Shown: positions 47,112 through 56,275 of the stretch, in pieces | Numbering within the stretch: the stretch's first letter is position 1 | Layout of the letters: each line of letters starts with the position of its first letter | Made by a program: the position numbers and the translations under genes | From: Endozoicomonas sp. 4G | Lineage (GTDB): Bacteria; Pseudomonadota; Gammaproteobacteria; Pseudomonadales; Endozoicomonadaceae | Assembly (NCBI RefSeq): GCF_023822025.1 | Contig: NZ_CP082909.1 | Location: forward strand, 1,478,001 to 1,542,000 | Reading direction: 5' to 3' | DNA: 64,000 nucleotides | The notes under the pieces: model-generated | Databases searched by the model: none | Told to the model about the DNA's origin: nothing | Seen by the model: only the letters and a program-made list of their open reading frames with translations

Positions 47112-50100
47112 ATGGATGGTCGGATTGGTGAGCCAATAAACAGCCCTGAGCCAATAAACAGCTCTGTTCCTGGTACTGTTACTGGTAGTAGCATCGCCAA
47201 TAGTGACGAACCATCGCCATTACCGAACGGAGTCGATATCTGTTCCGAGGTAACGCCCAAACTCAATAGATTGTTACCTCCGATTACCTTACCTGACAAG
47301 GCGAGAACCGTATCCTCGGCGGATTCCCCGCTCCGCAAGTCCCGTTATCCCTTCGATTTTCGTTTCGTCGCCAATGATGATGAGGTTCGACAGCTGTTAG
47401 CGGCCCGAACTGCTAACCATCAGGATGTCACTGTTATCTCCCATCCCGATGATCTCGCACAGGATAATCTGGTCAGCCGCTTGAGCATTTCTGACGATGG
47501 TCGCCACGCTCTGCATTCAGGTAAGTTGTTTGAAGGTTCAAAGCCACTGACCCTGGTGATGGATATTCGGGAACTCACCAGTGAAGAATTGCCAAAATTT
47601 AATGATCTGCTGGACCCGGATAACCCCTGTCTGTACGACAAACTTAGCCAGAAAAAGCGCCCTCTGGGTAACCATGTTGCCCTGTTGGTTCTGGCCGATC
47701 CTGCACAGTTGGCAGCGGTTGGTCAGCAGGACGACGCACCGGGTGCTGACTTCTGGCGACGAATTAATCGACCGGGAAATAGCTGGCAGTTCGACCCACT
47801 CAACGAGGCTCCCCCGGTATTGCCTGAATTTACCGGGGCTGAACCTGCTATAAACGACAATGCCGTTGTTATTGACTGTCATAGGCACAGTCACTGGCGA
47901 CCGTTGCTGCTGGGTGGGCCAGGCATCGATAAACAGGGGAGAATCCGGCATATCCCCGGCAGGCTTGAGTTATTAAAGGCTGGACAGCGGGTGATTCTGA
48001 AAGGAGCCAACTGGCAGGATCTGGCCTTCGAACAGGCGATTCGGCAGATGCTGGTGCAAAAGAGCTTTGAGAGCAATGGCAAGCTCTGTCAGTTACCCGA
48101 CGATGTTCAGTTTTATCAAATGCCGGTGAAGAATGACGAGCTTCATTCTCTGTTCCAAAGACAGGCGCGCCCTGGTAAAGCATCAGGAAACGCGATCATT
48201 ATTAACCAAAGTAATATTTCACAGTGGTTAAACCCGATTGCCATTGACCCAAAAGGTTATGCCGTTCCTAACACTTCCCTATTGAAACAACTTCGGTTGA
48301 GTCGTGTCGTTACCGTGACCTCTCCCCTCACCGAGACGCTCTGGTTTCATTTACTCGGTTCATTGCAGACGATTCGCGAGACAACGGGTCTGAATCCCCG
48401 ACTTCAGGTCGCCCATTCAAGAGAGCAGCCGCAAGCCCTGGGGTTGGCAGAAAACGACAGCCGTCCTTTGTTCAATACCCTGGTTCAAACGGCCTTTAAT
48501 GCCGTCACTTATCAGCAACCTGCCCAGGCCAGTCATTGGCTCAGTGACCAGAACGACCCTCTGGTGATCCAGGTCAATGAACAGACCAGCTTCAGTCAAC
48601 TGTTTGATAATATCCATATCACTTCAGAACAAAAGGCGCGCTTTGGACGACGCCAGAGTGTATTACAGGAGGCATTAACTGTCGGCAGGCAGGTGGTGTT
48701 GCGTGGGCTGGAGAGTAATCCCACGCTTGCGCAGCTGCTGGAACCGCTGCTTGTTAAACAACCTCTGTTGGTGAACGGTCAGTTACAGGCTTACCCGAAA
48801 GCCAGGGTCACGGTGCTCTGGCCCGAGTCTGAGAAAAGTTCATCTTCGTTATTCTGCTCGATGATCGCCAGGAGCAAACCCTGTCCTGAATTTGACATCT
48901 GGGATATCAATGCCCGCAGGTATGATCTCCCCCGGGCTGAGCTGCCAGAACAGGCCATTGAACAACTTTACGAAGCCTTTAAAACAGTACCTCCCGACCT
49001 TTGCAGTCCTCTGCCTGAAATGACCGAAGGGTTGTTGAATAACCTGATACTGGCTGCCCGGCGGGCACAGCGGGTTGATCAGTCCCGACAGCTTCTGGCC
49101 CGCCACTGGCGCAAGGCCATCAATAGCGTTATCACCCACGGCACCCGGCAGAATCCGTCAGTGCGGGATTTTATGAAAGTGGCTTGTTGGCAGTTACTGC
49201 CGGATGAAGATCAAACCGGCACAGTAGACCCGGATCGGTTACATGCCATCATCAGCGATGCCCCACGGCTAGACAGAGAGTTTGTCAAACAGAACCTGTG
49301 GTCACTGGCCAGAGCCTTCGACCCGTCAGTATTGCGCGAAGAGTTACAACTGTCCTATGAGCGTCCCTTTCGAGCTGGGGTTGAAAAAGAAACTCTGCAC
49401 AGGTTCTGTACCATGATCGTGGCCTATGTTCCTGAACAGCAACGACAGGCAGTGGCCGATCAGTTGGAAGTCGATCATCTGACGGTAGCAGAGCCCCATC
49501 AACGGTTAGCCATCAGGCCAGCAAGACATATTAAACGTTTGCAAGATGCACTGGCTTCTGGCTGGCAGCTACTTTCATCCCTAGAACAGACCCGATCCGA
49601 TGCCATTCACGCTCTGGCCGCCGATTGTGTTGACATGGCCAGAGCGGCGAATGCCGAGGCAGAATGCATTAAACGCATAGCACACCGACTGTCGCAATCA
49701 TTGCAGTGGCAGGGTTCTGCTGAACGGCCCCTGTCAGCGCTGGCCCGGGATCTTTATCACGGCTCGATCAATCAGAAGGATCGTGAAAGCCGTCGCTTAT
49801 CCCGACTTCATGACCGGCTTGTGGATTCTCCCGTGATCTTCCTGCAAGGGGAAACCGGCACCGGGAAAAGTTATTTTTCCGCCAGGATGGCGAGGGCTTC
49901 GGGACAGGCTTTGGTGATCTCTCTCGGGCCATCTGACAGCGAACAGACTTTGATGAAACACTGGCAGTGGCAAGAGCACGCTGATGGCGACCGCTCTATG
50001 GAACAGCAGGATAGGGCACTGATGGAATGGGCCAAACGCTCAGCCGATAAAGACGGAGGCTATATAACTCTGATTCTGGATGAAGCTAATCTGGCTAAGG

Positions 50101-53100
50101 CCGGGTTGCTGGCCTCCCTGAACGGCTTATGGGAGCCGGAACCTTGCATCTATGTGAATGGACATCCCGTCAAGGTCAGCTCAAAACATCGGGTGATTCT
50201 CACCGGTAACCCGGATCATTACGCCGGGCGCCAACTCGACCCGGCTCTGAAAGAGAAATTGCTCGGGGTGTACTACCCCCCATTAGACCAGGCTTTTCTT
50301 CGGGACACAGTGGTGGAGCCCGCTTTGGTCAACCCGTTACAACGGCACCTGTCAGATACTCAAATAAACACGGCTGCCCAGAGTGCCACCAGAAGTGTGA
50401 TGACACTCTGGCAATATTATCAGGAGCTGTTGCCAGAACGTGAGTTTACCCCCAGGGACTTAACGGATATTTGCAGTTGGGTGAGTTGGTACCTGGATCG
50501 TGGGTTGTCTGAAGGGGAGCCGGTTACCCGTGAGCAAGTGAACGGTTTGATTCAACAAAGTTTTCGGGATGTACTGGGACCCGAAATCAGCGAGAGCGAT
50601 CAGGATGCCCTGGCAGCACTGGAAATCTGGTTTGCTGCTCGTTACCAGGTGGACAACACCCTGGGCAAGAAAGTTCATGACCAGACCACCCAGTCTATAC
50701 AGCAGGCCTTCAAAACATACACTGAACGAAACCGGCCTGACTTTGAGGCTTCCGGATCGGCAGTTCATGAGCTGGTGCAATGGCTTGCACAGGATTTGAG
50801 TCGATGTCAGCAGTATCATCTCAAGGGAAAACACGGCGGCCGTCAGGCAACGCTGATAGAAGGCCCGGCTGGGCGGGGTAAGGATGCCACGCTGAATCTG
50901 GTGATTGAAAGTTTCAAATGGCAGCTTGAGCAACGGGGAGAATCCATGCCGAAGGTCTTTCCCCTGAATGCCTGTGATTGTTCCTGGGACTACGTGTGTG
51001 AAAGGATCCAGAAGGCAAGAGTTGAGGGTGGCATCGTAGTCATCTCGGAAATGAATCTGATCGAGAGCCAATATCTGGAAGGAGCCTTGAACGCTAGTCT
51101 GGCCGGTGATGCCCATCCGGGCTTCCATTTGTTTGCCACCATCAATCCACCGGAGTACAGCGGACGAAAACCGCTATCACCCGCGTTAAAAGGGCGTTTT
51201 AGGCATTTGCCCATCCGGCAGTACAGCCCGGCAGAGTTGCAGACTATTGCCGAGAAAGTGTTGCCAGAGAAAGTGTTGCCAGAGAATTCCCGGGGGAAAA
51301 GCGTGGCTAAATGGCTGACCAATAAACATTGTTGTCTAAGGGCTGCCCTGCAACGGAAAAAACTGCCGTTGCAGCCCACCAGCCTTGATTTACAGAATGT
51401 GGCCAGGGCCGTTATCGAAGGGAACGATTTTACTGAAGAGGGACTGCTCCGATGCCTGAACCAGCACTACCGGCTCTATCTGATGGCCGCCAACCTGTCG
51501 CTGGAGGCATTGCCGGAGTTATCGGCTCCTGTCGTGAGTAACAGCAAGCTTGTTGCTAAGCTTTGCCGTTGGTTCAACGAGACGATACCGGACGTTCGTC
51601 GTCCATGGTTGGTACGACCCAGTGAGATCAACAGTATTGACGAAAAATGCCATGAAATCGGTATTAAGGCTGACCTGAGTGAAGAGAAAGTCAGGATGGA
51701 AATGGTCAAAATGGTGGCCCAGAGCCGGTGGTTTGACGACCAGTCGGCAACTGGCAGTGACAAGACCCCTGAACAACACATTCCAGAACTCCATGCAAAA
51801 AAAATTCCGGCACCGGGCAGGAAAACGAACCATCTGACGACCCGGCGGCTTGACAACATGTCGGCAACTGGCAGTGACAAGACCCCTGAACAACACATTC
51901 CAGAACTCCATGCAAAAAAAATTCCGGCACCGGGCAGGAAAACGAACCATCTGACGACCCGGCGGCTTGACAACATGTCGGCAACTGGCGGTGACAGTGC
52001 CCCTGAACAATATATTCCAGAGCTCTATGCAAAAAAATTACCGGCACTGGACAGGAAAACGGACTTCGGTCACCAGAAGATGCCAAAAGTCAAAGATTGT
52101 AGAGTTTTTAAAACCGACAAATATTCACCCGCAATGTATCGCTGTTGGGCAAAGGATATTTATGTGTCTCCCAAGGGAGATGTTACACCGATCATTATTA
52201 ACGCTAAGCATTTTCTAGGATTCGAAACCCTCAGGCCGAAGCGGTTACCGGGTCATGACCAGACGGTGACATTAGCCAGCAATCAAACGCTGGCAACTTT
52301 TGAAACGTCATCGAAAAATGGTCAATATGCCTTGCCCAGCCTGACACCTGATGACTATATCGTGGCCCTGCGTACAGAACCTGAGTTCTCCGAATCTTTC
52401 CTGCACAGGGATGTATATACCGGGCTTCATACATTGTTTATTCCCGATGCTAAACCCAGGCAGAGTATCAAATGCGTTTATGTCGTAGAACCCAGAAAAC
52501 CGGGCAGAAAAACACCTTTTAAAGAGCCCCGGCCAGAACCATTAAAACGTTTTGATGCCAGCTGTTCGAAAGGTATGAAAGCAGTACTGGACGGACTGTT
52601 TGAGACCCTTGACCAGGTTGACCAACACCCACCCGAAGTATTGAGGCTTTTGCAGACCATAAAAAAACCTGAAAATATGGAACAACGAATGATGGCAATC
52701 ACAGACTATTGCAAGGGATTTTCTGGCGAGGCTAAACCAAAGCGGGGTGTTAATTTCTTTCACTATTTAGTCACCCGGCGGCAGGGGAGTTGTCGTCATC
52801 GGGTGCCTGTTTTTATTGCTTTTTGTCGTTATTTCGGGATTCCATCCCGGCAAATCAGTAGCTCTGGACACTGTTTTGCTGAGTACTCTAAAGATGCAGG
52901 TCAAACCTGGAAATCGGTGGACTTGGGCGGGGCGCCTGTACAATTGAAAGAAATGACACCAGACTTCCAGCCCACCAGAAACGTGCAGGGTTCCAGTAAT
53001 GCCGCAAATAAGGTTAAGAACTTTCTGAAGGGGGCTGAACCTGCACAACAAAAAGCTCTGGCTAAAGCCTGCAGTATGAATCTTGAGGATCTGAACAAAG

Positions 53101-54503
53101 CCCTTGAGACGGACAGTGCATTGCCCAAAAAAAATCTAAGTACCTTCGAATTAGTAAAGAGTCTTTGGGATAAAAAAGACTTGGCCAGTTTTTCCACGGG
53201 GGTCTCAATGTTGGTGTCGCTGGAGACAAAATCACTGAACTATTTCGAGAAAAAATTGATCGGTGGTGTATATAGCGAAGATTGGCGTTACTATAGACCG
53301 ATGTCAGATGCAGTCAAAGAAATATTATCCAACAGCGACGGTTACCAGGTCATTGAACTGCTCAGGTCACTCCATTCAAAAATGATTGATCAGGCTAGAG
53401 CAAGCCCACTGGATTGGTTGAGTTCAATGTTAGACATATTAGACGGCAGAGACTTAGCCATGCCTTCGGTTAGGCTCCTTGCCAAGAAAGCTCTGAAGTT
53501 AGGTTGGCTGGATCCACTGCCGTTTTACGAGAATTATGCTAGAGAGGTTATTAAGCATCATAGGTTATTGGCGGATCTGGAAAGTGTCGATGAACTCAGG
53601 ACCGAAGCTGCTCATTGCCTGAAAAAGTTTTATAAAGAAGTGTTTTTCAGTGAAAAAAGTAGCCAGAAATGGCAGTTGGCTTATAAAGACTTCCAGGAAA
53701 GAGAAGATTATGCCTTATTTGTCACCAGTAGCTGTGGTGGCTTTTCGTCACGCTTAGAACGTTTAGCACTCAGCTCATCGTTACAAACCTCCTGGACAGA
53801 CAATCCAGAGGGAGTTCCGGACATAGCACGGATGCTGGCGCACCATCCCGCATTTCCAAAGTTAAACCCGGGCAGGGTGAGCCATCGTCCGGTAATTATC
53901 ATGGGGCAGCCTTCCTGGAAAGCATTGATTGATGAAAAGATCGAAGTCTTTTTTGAAAGAGAAGCCGAGAACAATAGCTTTGAACTGAGGCGGTTGTTGA
54001 AAAAAATCAAACGAACGCTCTCTAGGGTGCCAGACAGAGATCATAAGCTTTTGGACGATTTAAAAACTAAATACAAGCAAGCCATTGAGCAGGCATTCGG
54101 TCATTATCTGTATGAAGTGACACATTCGAAAGGTGGTCGTTTAACCTATTGCTGGATCGGGGGTATCATCAATTCTAAAACTTGTACCGAGAGCAGTTAT
54201 GGTGCTCATGACCCATCCTCGCCAGAAGAGTTGTCTGCCATGATGTGTGCTATTGACAATACTTCTGGTTTTGGGGAATTTGCTAAGAATGCCTACTTAC
54301 GGGAGGCACACAACACCTGTAATGCACTGGTGCTGAACTCCGGTGAGTTGACGATCATTGCCGAAGAGTTTTTGAATAGCTTGAATTTGAACTCCGGTGA
54401 GTTGGTGACCATTGTCAAAGAGTTTTTGAAAAGCGTGGATTTCGATTCTATTATGACGCATTGGAAACTTGGTAACGGTTTGCTCATTCATGGCTTGCCA
54501 TAG
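47112..54503 (+). CDS. Giant AAA-array protein with transglutaminase-like domain
   Basis: A 2463-residue protein started at the ATG with GGGAG upstream; a TTG frame extends 31 codons further but overlaps the DUF3800 gene. Residues 146-200, 291-340 and 525-575 share a pattern (hydrophobic strand, helix, N-x-L, strand) that resembles the Walker B to sensor 1 part of AAA modules without the key residues. An intact dynein/midasin-like module follows: GETGTGKS at 913-920, LILDEAN with Asp990-Glu991, sensor Asn1033 in LTGNPDHY. A second has GPAGRGKD at 1251-1258 (Asp for Ser/Thr), VISEMN with Ser1312-Glu1313, and ATINPPEYSGR with Asn1345. A 39-residue repeat linker leads to a transglutaminase-like core: GSC with Cys1894, GHC with His1920, VDLGG with Asp1937. 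The last 450 residues are helical. No signal or membrane segment is seen. Function unknown. Confidence 0.75.
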   Translation: MDGRIGEPINSPEPINSSVPGTVTGSSIANSDEPSPLPNGVDICSEVTPKLNRLLPPITLPDKARTVSSADSPLRKSRYPFDFRFVANDDEVRQLLAARTANHQDVTVISHPDDLAQDNLVSRLSISDDGRHALHSGKLFEGSKPLTLVMDIRELTSEELPKFNDLLDPDNPCLYDKLSQKKRPLGNHVALLVLADPAQLAAVGQQDDAPGADFWRRINRPGNSWQFDPLNEAPPVLPEFTGAEPAINDNAVVIDCHRHSHWRPLLLGGPGIDKQGRIRHIPGRLELLKAGQRVILKGANWQDLAFEQAIRQMLVQKSFESNGKLCQLPDDVQFYQMPVKNDELHSLFQRQARPGKASGNAIIINQSNISQWLNPIAIDPKGYAVPNTSLLKQLRLSRVVTVTSPLTETLWFHLLGSLQTIRETTGLNPRLQVAHSREQPQALGLAENDSRPLFNTLVQTAFNAVTYQQPAQASHWLSDQNDPLVIQVNEQTSFSQLFDNIHITSEQKARFGRRQSVLQEALTVGRQVVLRGLESNPTLAQLLEPLLVKQPLLVNGQLQAYPKARVTVLWPESEKSSSSLFCSMIARSKPCPEFDIWDINARRYDLPRAELPEQAIEQLYEAFKTVPPDLCSPLPEMTEGLLNNLILAARRAQRVDQSRQLLARHWRKAINSVITHGTRQNPSVRDFMKVACWQLLPDEDQTGTVDPDRLHAIISDAPRLDREFVKQNLWSLARAFDPSVLREELQLSYERPFRAGVEKETLHRFCTMIVAYVPEQQRQAVADQLEVDHLTVAEPHQRLAIRPARHIKRLQDALASGWQLLSSLEQTRSDAIHALAADCVDMARAANAEAECIKRIAHRLSQSLQWQGSAERPLSALARDLYHGSINQKDRESRRLSRLHDRLVDSPVIFLQGETGTGKSYFSARMARASGQALVISLGPSDSEQTLMKHWQWQEHADGDRSMEQQDRALMEWAKRSADKDGGYITLILDEANLAKAGLLASLNGLWEPEPCIYVNGHPVKVSSKHRVILTGNPDHYAGRQLDPALKEKLLGVYYPPLDQAFLRDTVVEPALVNPLQRHLSDTQINTAAQSATRSVMTLWQYYQELLPEREFTPRDLTDICSWVSWYLDRGLSEGEPVTREQVNGLIQQSFRDVLGPEISESDQDALAALEIWFAARYQVDNTLGKKVHDQTTQSIQQAFKTYTERNRPDFEASGSAVHELVQWLAQDLSRCQQYHLKGKHGGRQATLIEGPAGRGKDATLNLVIESFKWQLEQRGESMPKVFPLNACDCSWDYVCERIQKARVEGGIVVISEMNLIESQYLEGALNASLAGDAHPGFHLFATINPPEYSGRKPLSPALKGRFRHLPIRQYSPAELQTIAEKVLPEKVLPENSRGKSVAKWLTNKHCCLRAALQRKKLPLQPTSLDLQNVARAVIEGNDFTEEGLLRCLNQHYRLYLMAANLSLEALPELSAPVVSNSKLVAKLCRWFNETIPDVRRPWLVRPSEINSIDEKCHEIGIKADLSEEKVRMEMVKMVAQSRWFDDQSATGSDKTPEQHIPELHAKKIPAPGRKTNHLTTRRLDNMSATGSDKTPEQHIPELHAKKIPAPGRKTNHLTTRRLDNMSATGGDSAPEQYIPELYAKKLPALDRKTDFGHQKMPKVKDCRVFKTDKYSPAMYRCWAKDIYVSPKGDVTPIIINAKHFLGFETLRPKRLPGHDQTVTLASNQTLATFETSSKNGQYALPSLTPDDYIVALRTEPEFSESFLHRDVYTGLHTLFIPDAKPRQSIKCVYVVEPRKPGRKTPFKEPRPEPLKRFDASCSKGMKAVLDGLFETLDQVDQHPPEVLRLLQTIKKPENMEQRMMAITDYCKGFSGEAKPKRGVNFFHYLVTRRQGSCRHRVPVFIAFCRYFGIPSRQISSSGHCFAEYSKDAGQTWKSVDLGGAPVQLKEMTPDFQPTRNVQGSSNAANKVKNFLKGAEPAQQKALAKACSMNLEDLNKALETDSALPKKNLSTFELVKSLWDKKDLASFSTGVSMLVSLETKSLNYFEKKLIGGVYSEDWRYYRPMSDAVKEILSNSDGYQVIELLRSLHSKMIDQARASPLDWLSSMLDILDGRDLAMPSVRLLAKKALKLGWLDPLPFYENYAREVIKHHRLLADLESVDELRTEAAHCLKKFYKEVFFSEKSSQKWQLAYKDFQEREDYALFVTSSCGGFSSRLERLALSSSLQTSWTDNPEGVPDIARMLAHHPAFPKLNPGRVSHRPVIIMGQPSWKALIDEKIEVFFEREAENNSFELRRLLKKIKRTLSRVPDRDHKLLDDLKTKYKQAIEQAFGHYLYEVTHSKGGRLTYCWIGGIINSKTCTESSYGAHDPSSPEELSAMMCAIDNTSGFGEFAKNAYLREAHNTCNALVLNSGELTIIAEEFLNSLNLNSGELVTIVKEFLKSVDFDSIMTHWKLGNGLLIHGLP
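51744..52076 (+). repeat. 117-bp tandem repeat in the giant AAA gene
   Basis: Two copies at 51744-51860 and 51861-51977 appear identical base for base over 117 bases; a third, diverged copy (51978-52076) follows. Each encodes 39 residues rich in Pro, Lys and Arg (starting SATGSDKTPEQ and ending TTRRLDNM). The exact identity of the first two implies a recent duplication in an otherwise stable coding region. The encoded linker joins the AAA part to the transglutaminase part. Confidence 0.93.
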
Positions 54504-54544
54504 CCTAAGCGTCTCTGGCAGTCTCTGACCTGATTTCATTTTAT

Positions 54545-54970
54545 GTGGCCTGCCCAGTGACTGATACTTTTTCCATTCCTGTTCGAGTCTATTACGAAGA
54601 CACCGATGCCGGTGGTATCGTGTACCACGTCAATTACCTGAAGTTCATGGAGCGGGCCAGAACTGAATATCTGCGCAGTACCGGTTATGATCACCAGAAG
54701 TTATTGCAGGACAAGAAACAACTGGTGGTCGTCGATGCGTCAGTTCAGTTTAAACAGACTGCCCGGCTGGATGATGCTCTTACCGTAACCGTCCGGATTG
54801 AAAGCATGGGCAAGGCCCGGATGGTTTTTCTGCAACAGTGTTTTCGCGAAGGCGTCTTGTTATGTGAAGCCCGGTTTGTGGTAGCTTGCCTTGACAGCCA
54901 GAGCCGAAAACCGACGGCGATTACAGAATCCTTACGGAAGAAATTAAGCTCTGACGATAATTCGTCCTGA
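54545..54970 (+). CDS. ybgC: YbgC-type acyl-CoA thioesterase
   Basis: A 141-residue hotdog-fold thioesterase. The 4-hydroxybenzoyl-CoA thioesterase motif is YYEDTDAGGIVYHVNYLKFMERA, with the catalytic Asp in the EDTDAGG turn. YbgC acts on short or medium acyl-CoA and interacts with phospholipid enzymes; it commonly opens the tol-pal operon. The frame begins at GTG 54545; a GTG at 54557 would give VTDTFSIP, also plausible. Confidence 0.92.
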   Translation: MACPVTDTFSIPVRVYYEDTDAGGIVYHVNYLKFMERARTEYLRSTGYDHQKLLQDKKQLVVVDASVQFKQTARLDDALTVTVRIESMGKARMVFLQQCFREGVLLCEARFVVACLDSQSRKPTAITESLRKKLSSDDNSS

Positions 54971-55043
54971 GATTGATGGTATTATCCAGAACGATTGTCG
55001 GTAACCCTTTTTCTAACTGATCGAATTAAAAGCGAGGTTTTCA

Positions 55044-55730
55044 GTGGCAGATAGCATGTCCATTTGGTCACTGGTAGGCAACGCCAGCTGGATCGTTTTG
55101 CTGGTGCTGATACTGCTGGTGGTGGCGTCTGTTGTTTCCTGGGTCATGATCGTCCAGCGCGGCATGCTTATTCGCTCCGCCCATCAGAATATGCTGGCCT
55201 TTGAAGATCGTTTCTGGTCCGGAATGGATCTGACCCAGCTGTACAGAGAGCTGGATAAAGAAGACGATCTGGGGGGGCTGGAACAGATCTTCCGGTCAGG
55301 CTTCAGTGAGTTTTCCCGAATGCGTTCCCAGGGTACGGAAGATGCTGACGCTGTCATGGAAGCCACCCAGCGAGCCATGAGAGTCGCCATCTCCCGCGAG
55401 CAGGAAAAACTGGAAACCCATCTCCCCTTCCTGGCCAGTGTCGGTTCGACCTGCCCCTATGTCGGCCTGTTCGGTACCGTCGTTGGTATTATGAACTCTT
55501 TCCGTGGGCTGGCTAATGTGCAGCAAGCCACCCTGGCCTCGGTGGCTCCTGGTATTGCTGAAGCACTGATGACCACAGCCGTCGGTCTGGTGGCTGCGAT
55601 TCCTGCGGTGGTGGCCTATAACCGTTACGCATCCAGAGTAGAAGCTCTGTTGGCGAATTATGAAACCTTTGCAGATGAATTCTCCAGTATTCTTCATCGC
55701 AAGGTTCACAGTCGTCATCGTGCGGGCTGA
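55044..55730 (+). CDS. tolQ: TolQ
   Basis: A 228-residue inner-membrane protein, proton-channel subunit with TolR. Three hydrophobic helices lie at about 15-37, 130-158 and 170-195. The CPYVGLFGTVVGIMNSFRGL and EALMTTAVGLVAAIPAVV regions are those of TolQ/ExbB/MotA pores. Start is GTG with GAGG ten bases upstream. First of the compact tolQRAB-pal-cpoB cluster. Confidence 0.97.
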   Translation: MADSMSIWSLVGNASWIVLLVLILLVVASVVSWVMIVQRGMLIRSAHQNMLAFEDRFWSGMDLTQLYRELDKEDDLGGLEQIFRSGFSEFSRMRSQGTEDADAVMEATQRAMRVAISREQEKLETHLPFLASVGSTCPYVGLFGTVVGIMNSFRGLANVQQATLASVAPGIAEALMTTAVGLVAAIPAVVAYNRYASRVEALLANYETFADEFSSILHRKVHSRHRAG

Positions 55731-55749
55731 GGGGAGCGGGTAAAAAATC

Positions 55750-56196
55750 ATGGCTCGATCCAGAACCCGGCGCAAGCCAATGTCAGAAATCAACATGGTG
55801 CCGTTTATCGACATCATGATGGTTATGCTGGTGGCCTTTATGGTCAGTGCCCCAATGTTGACCCAGGGAGTGAAGGTAGAACTGCCGAAAGCAACCAGCA
55901 AGCCAATGCCCCTGCCAGATGATGCCAAGACTTTGATTATCTCCGTCCAGTCCGATGGCAAGTACTTTATTGACCTGGGTGGCAACCAGGAAAGTGCCAG
56001 AGGGTTGGACGAAATCAGTGACAAGGTTGGTAAGGTGCTTTCTGCCAGTCCCGACACTCAGGTATTAATTAAAGGTGACCGTAAAGTTGACTACGGTGCG
56101 GTCGTTGAGTTGATGGCCCGATTGCAGGGAGCAGGTGTTCATGATGTGGGGTTGATTACCGATCCATCGTCGTTGGATGAAGGGGTGAAACGCTGA
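55750..56196 (+). CDS. tolR: TolR
   Basis: A 148-residue bitopic protein. One helix near residues 15-35 carries the conserved pore Asp in EINMVPFIDIMMVMLVAFMV; the periplasmic domain (YFIDLGGNQ, VLIKGDRKVDYGAVVELM) matches the ExbD/TolR fold. Works with TolQ to couple the proton gradient to TolA. Confidence 0.97.
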   Translation: MARSRTRRKPMSEINMVPFIDIMMVMLVAFMVSAPMLTQGVKVELPKATSKPMPLPDDAKTLIISVQSDGKYFIDLGGNQESARGLDEISDKVGKVLSASPDTQVLIKGDRKVDYGAVVELMARLQGAGVHDVGLITDPSSLDEGVKR

Positions 56197-56275
56197 TGAT
56201 CGAACGTGTTTCCTTCTGGCCTGACTGTCAGACAGAAAAAACCATGATCATGGTATTGTGGAACGCAGGGCGGTA

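Noticed and set aside
51476-52086. Minus-strand frames opposite the 117-bp repeats
   Set aside because: They exist only because the repeat length is a multiple of three; the plus-strand gene is continuous through the region.
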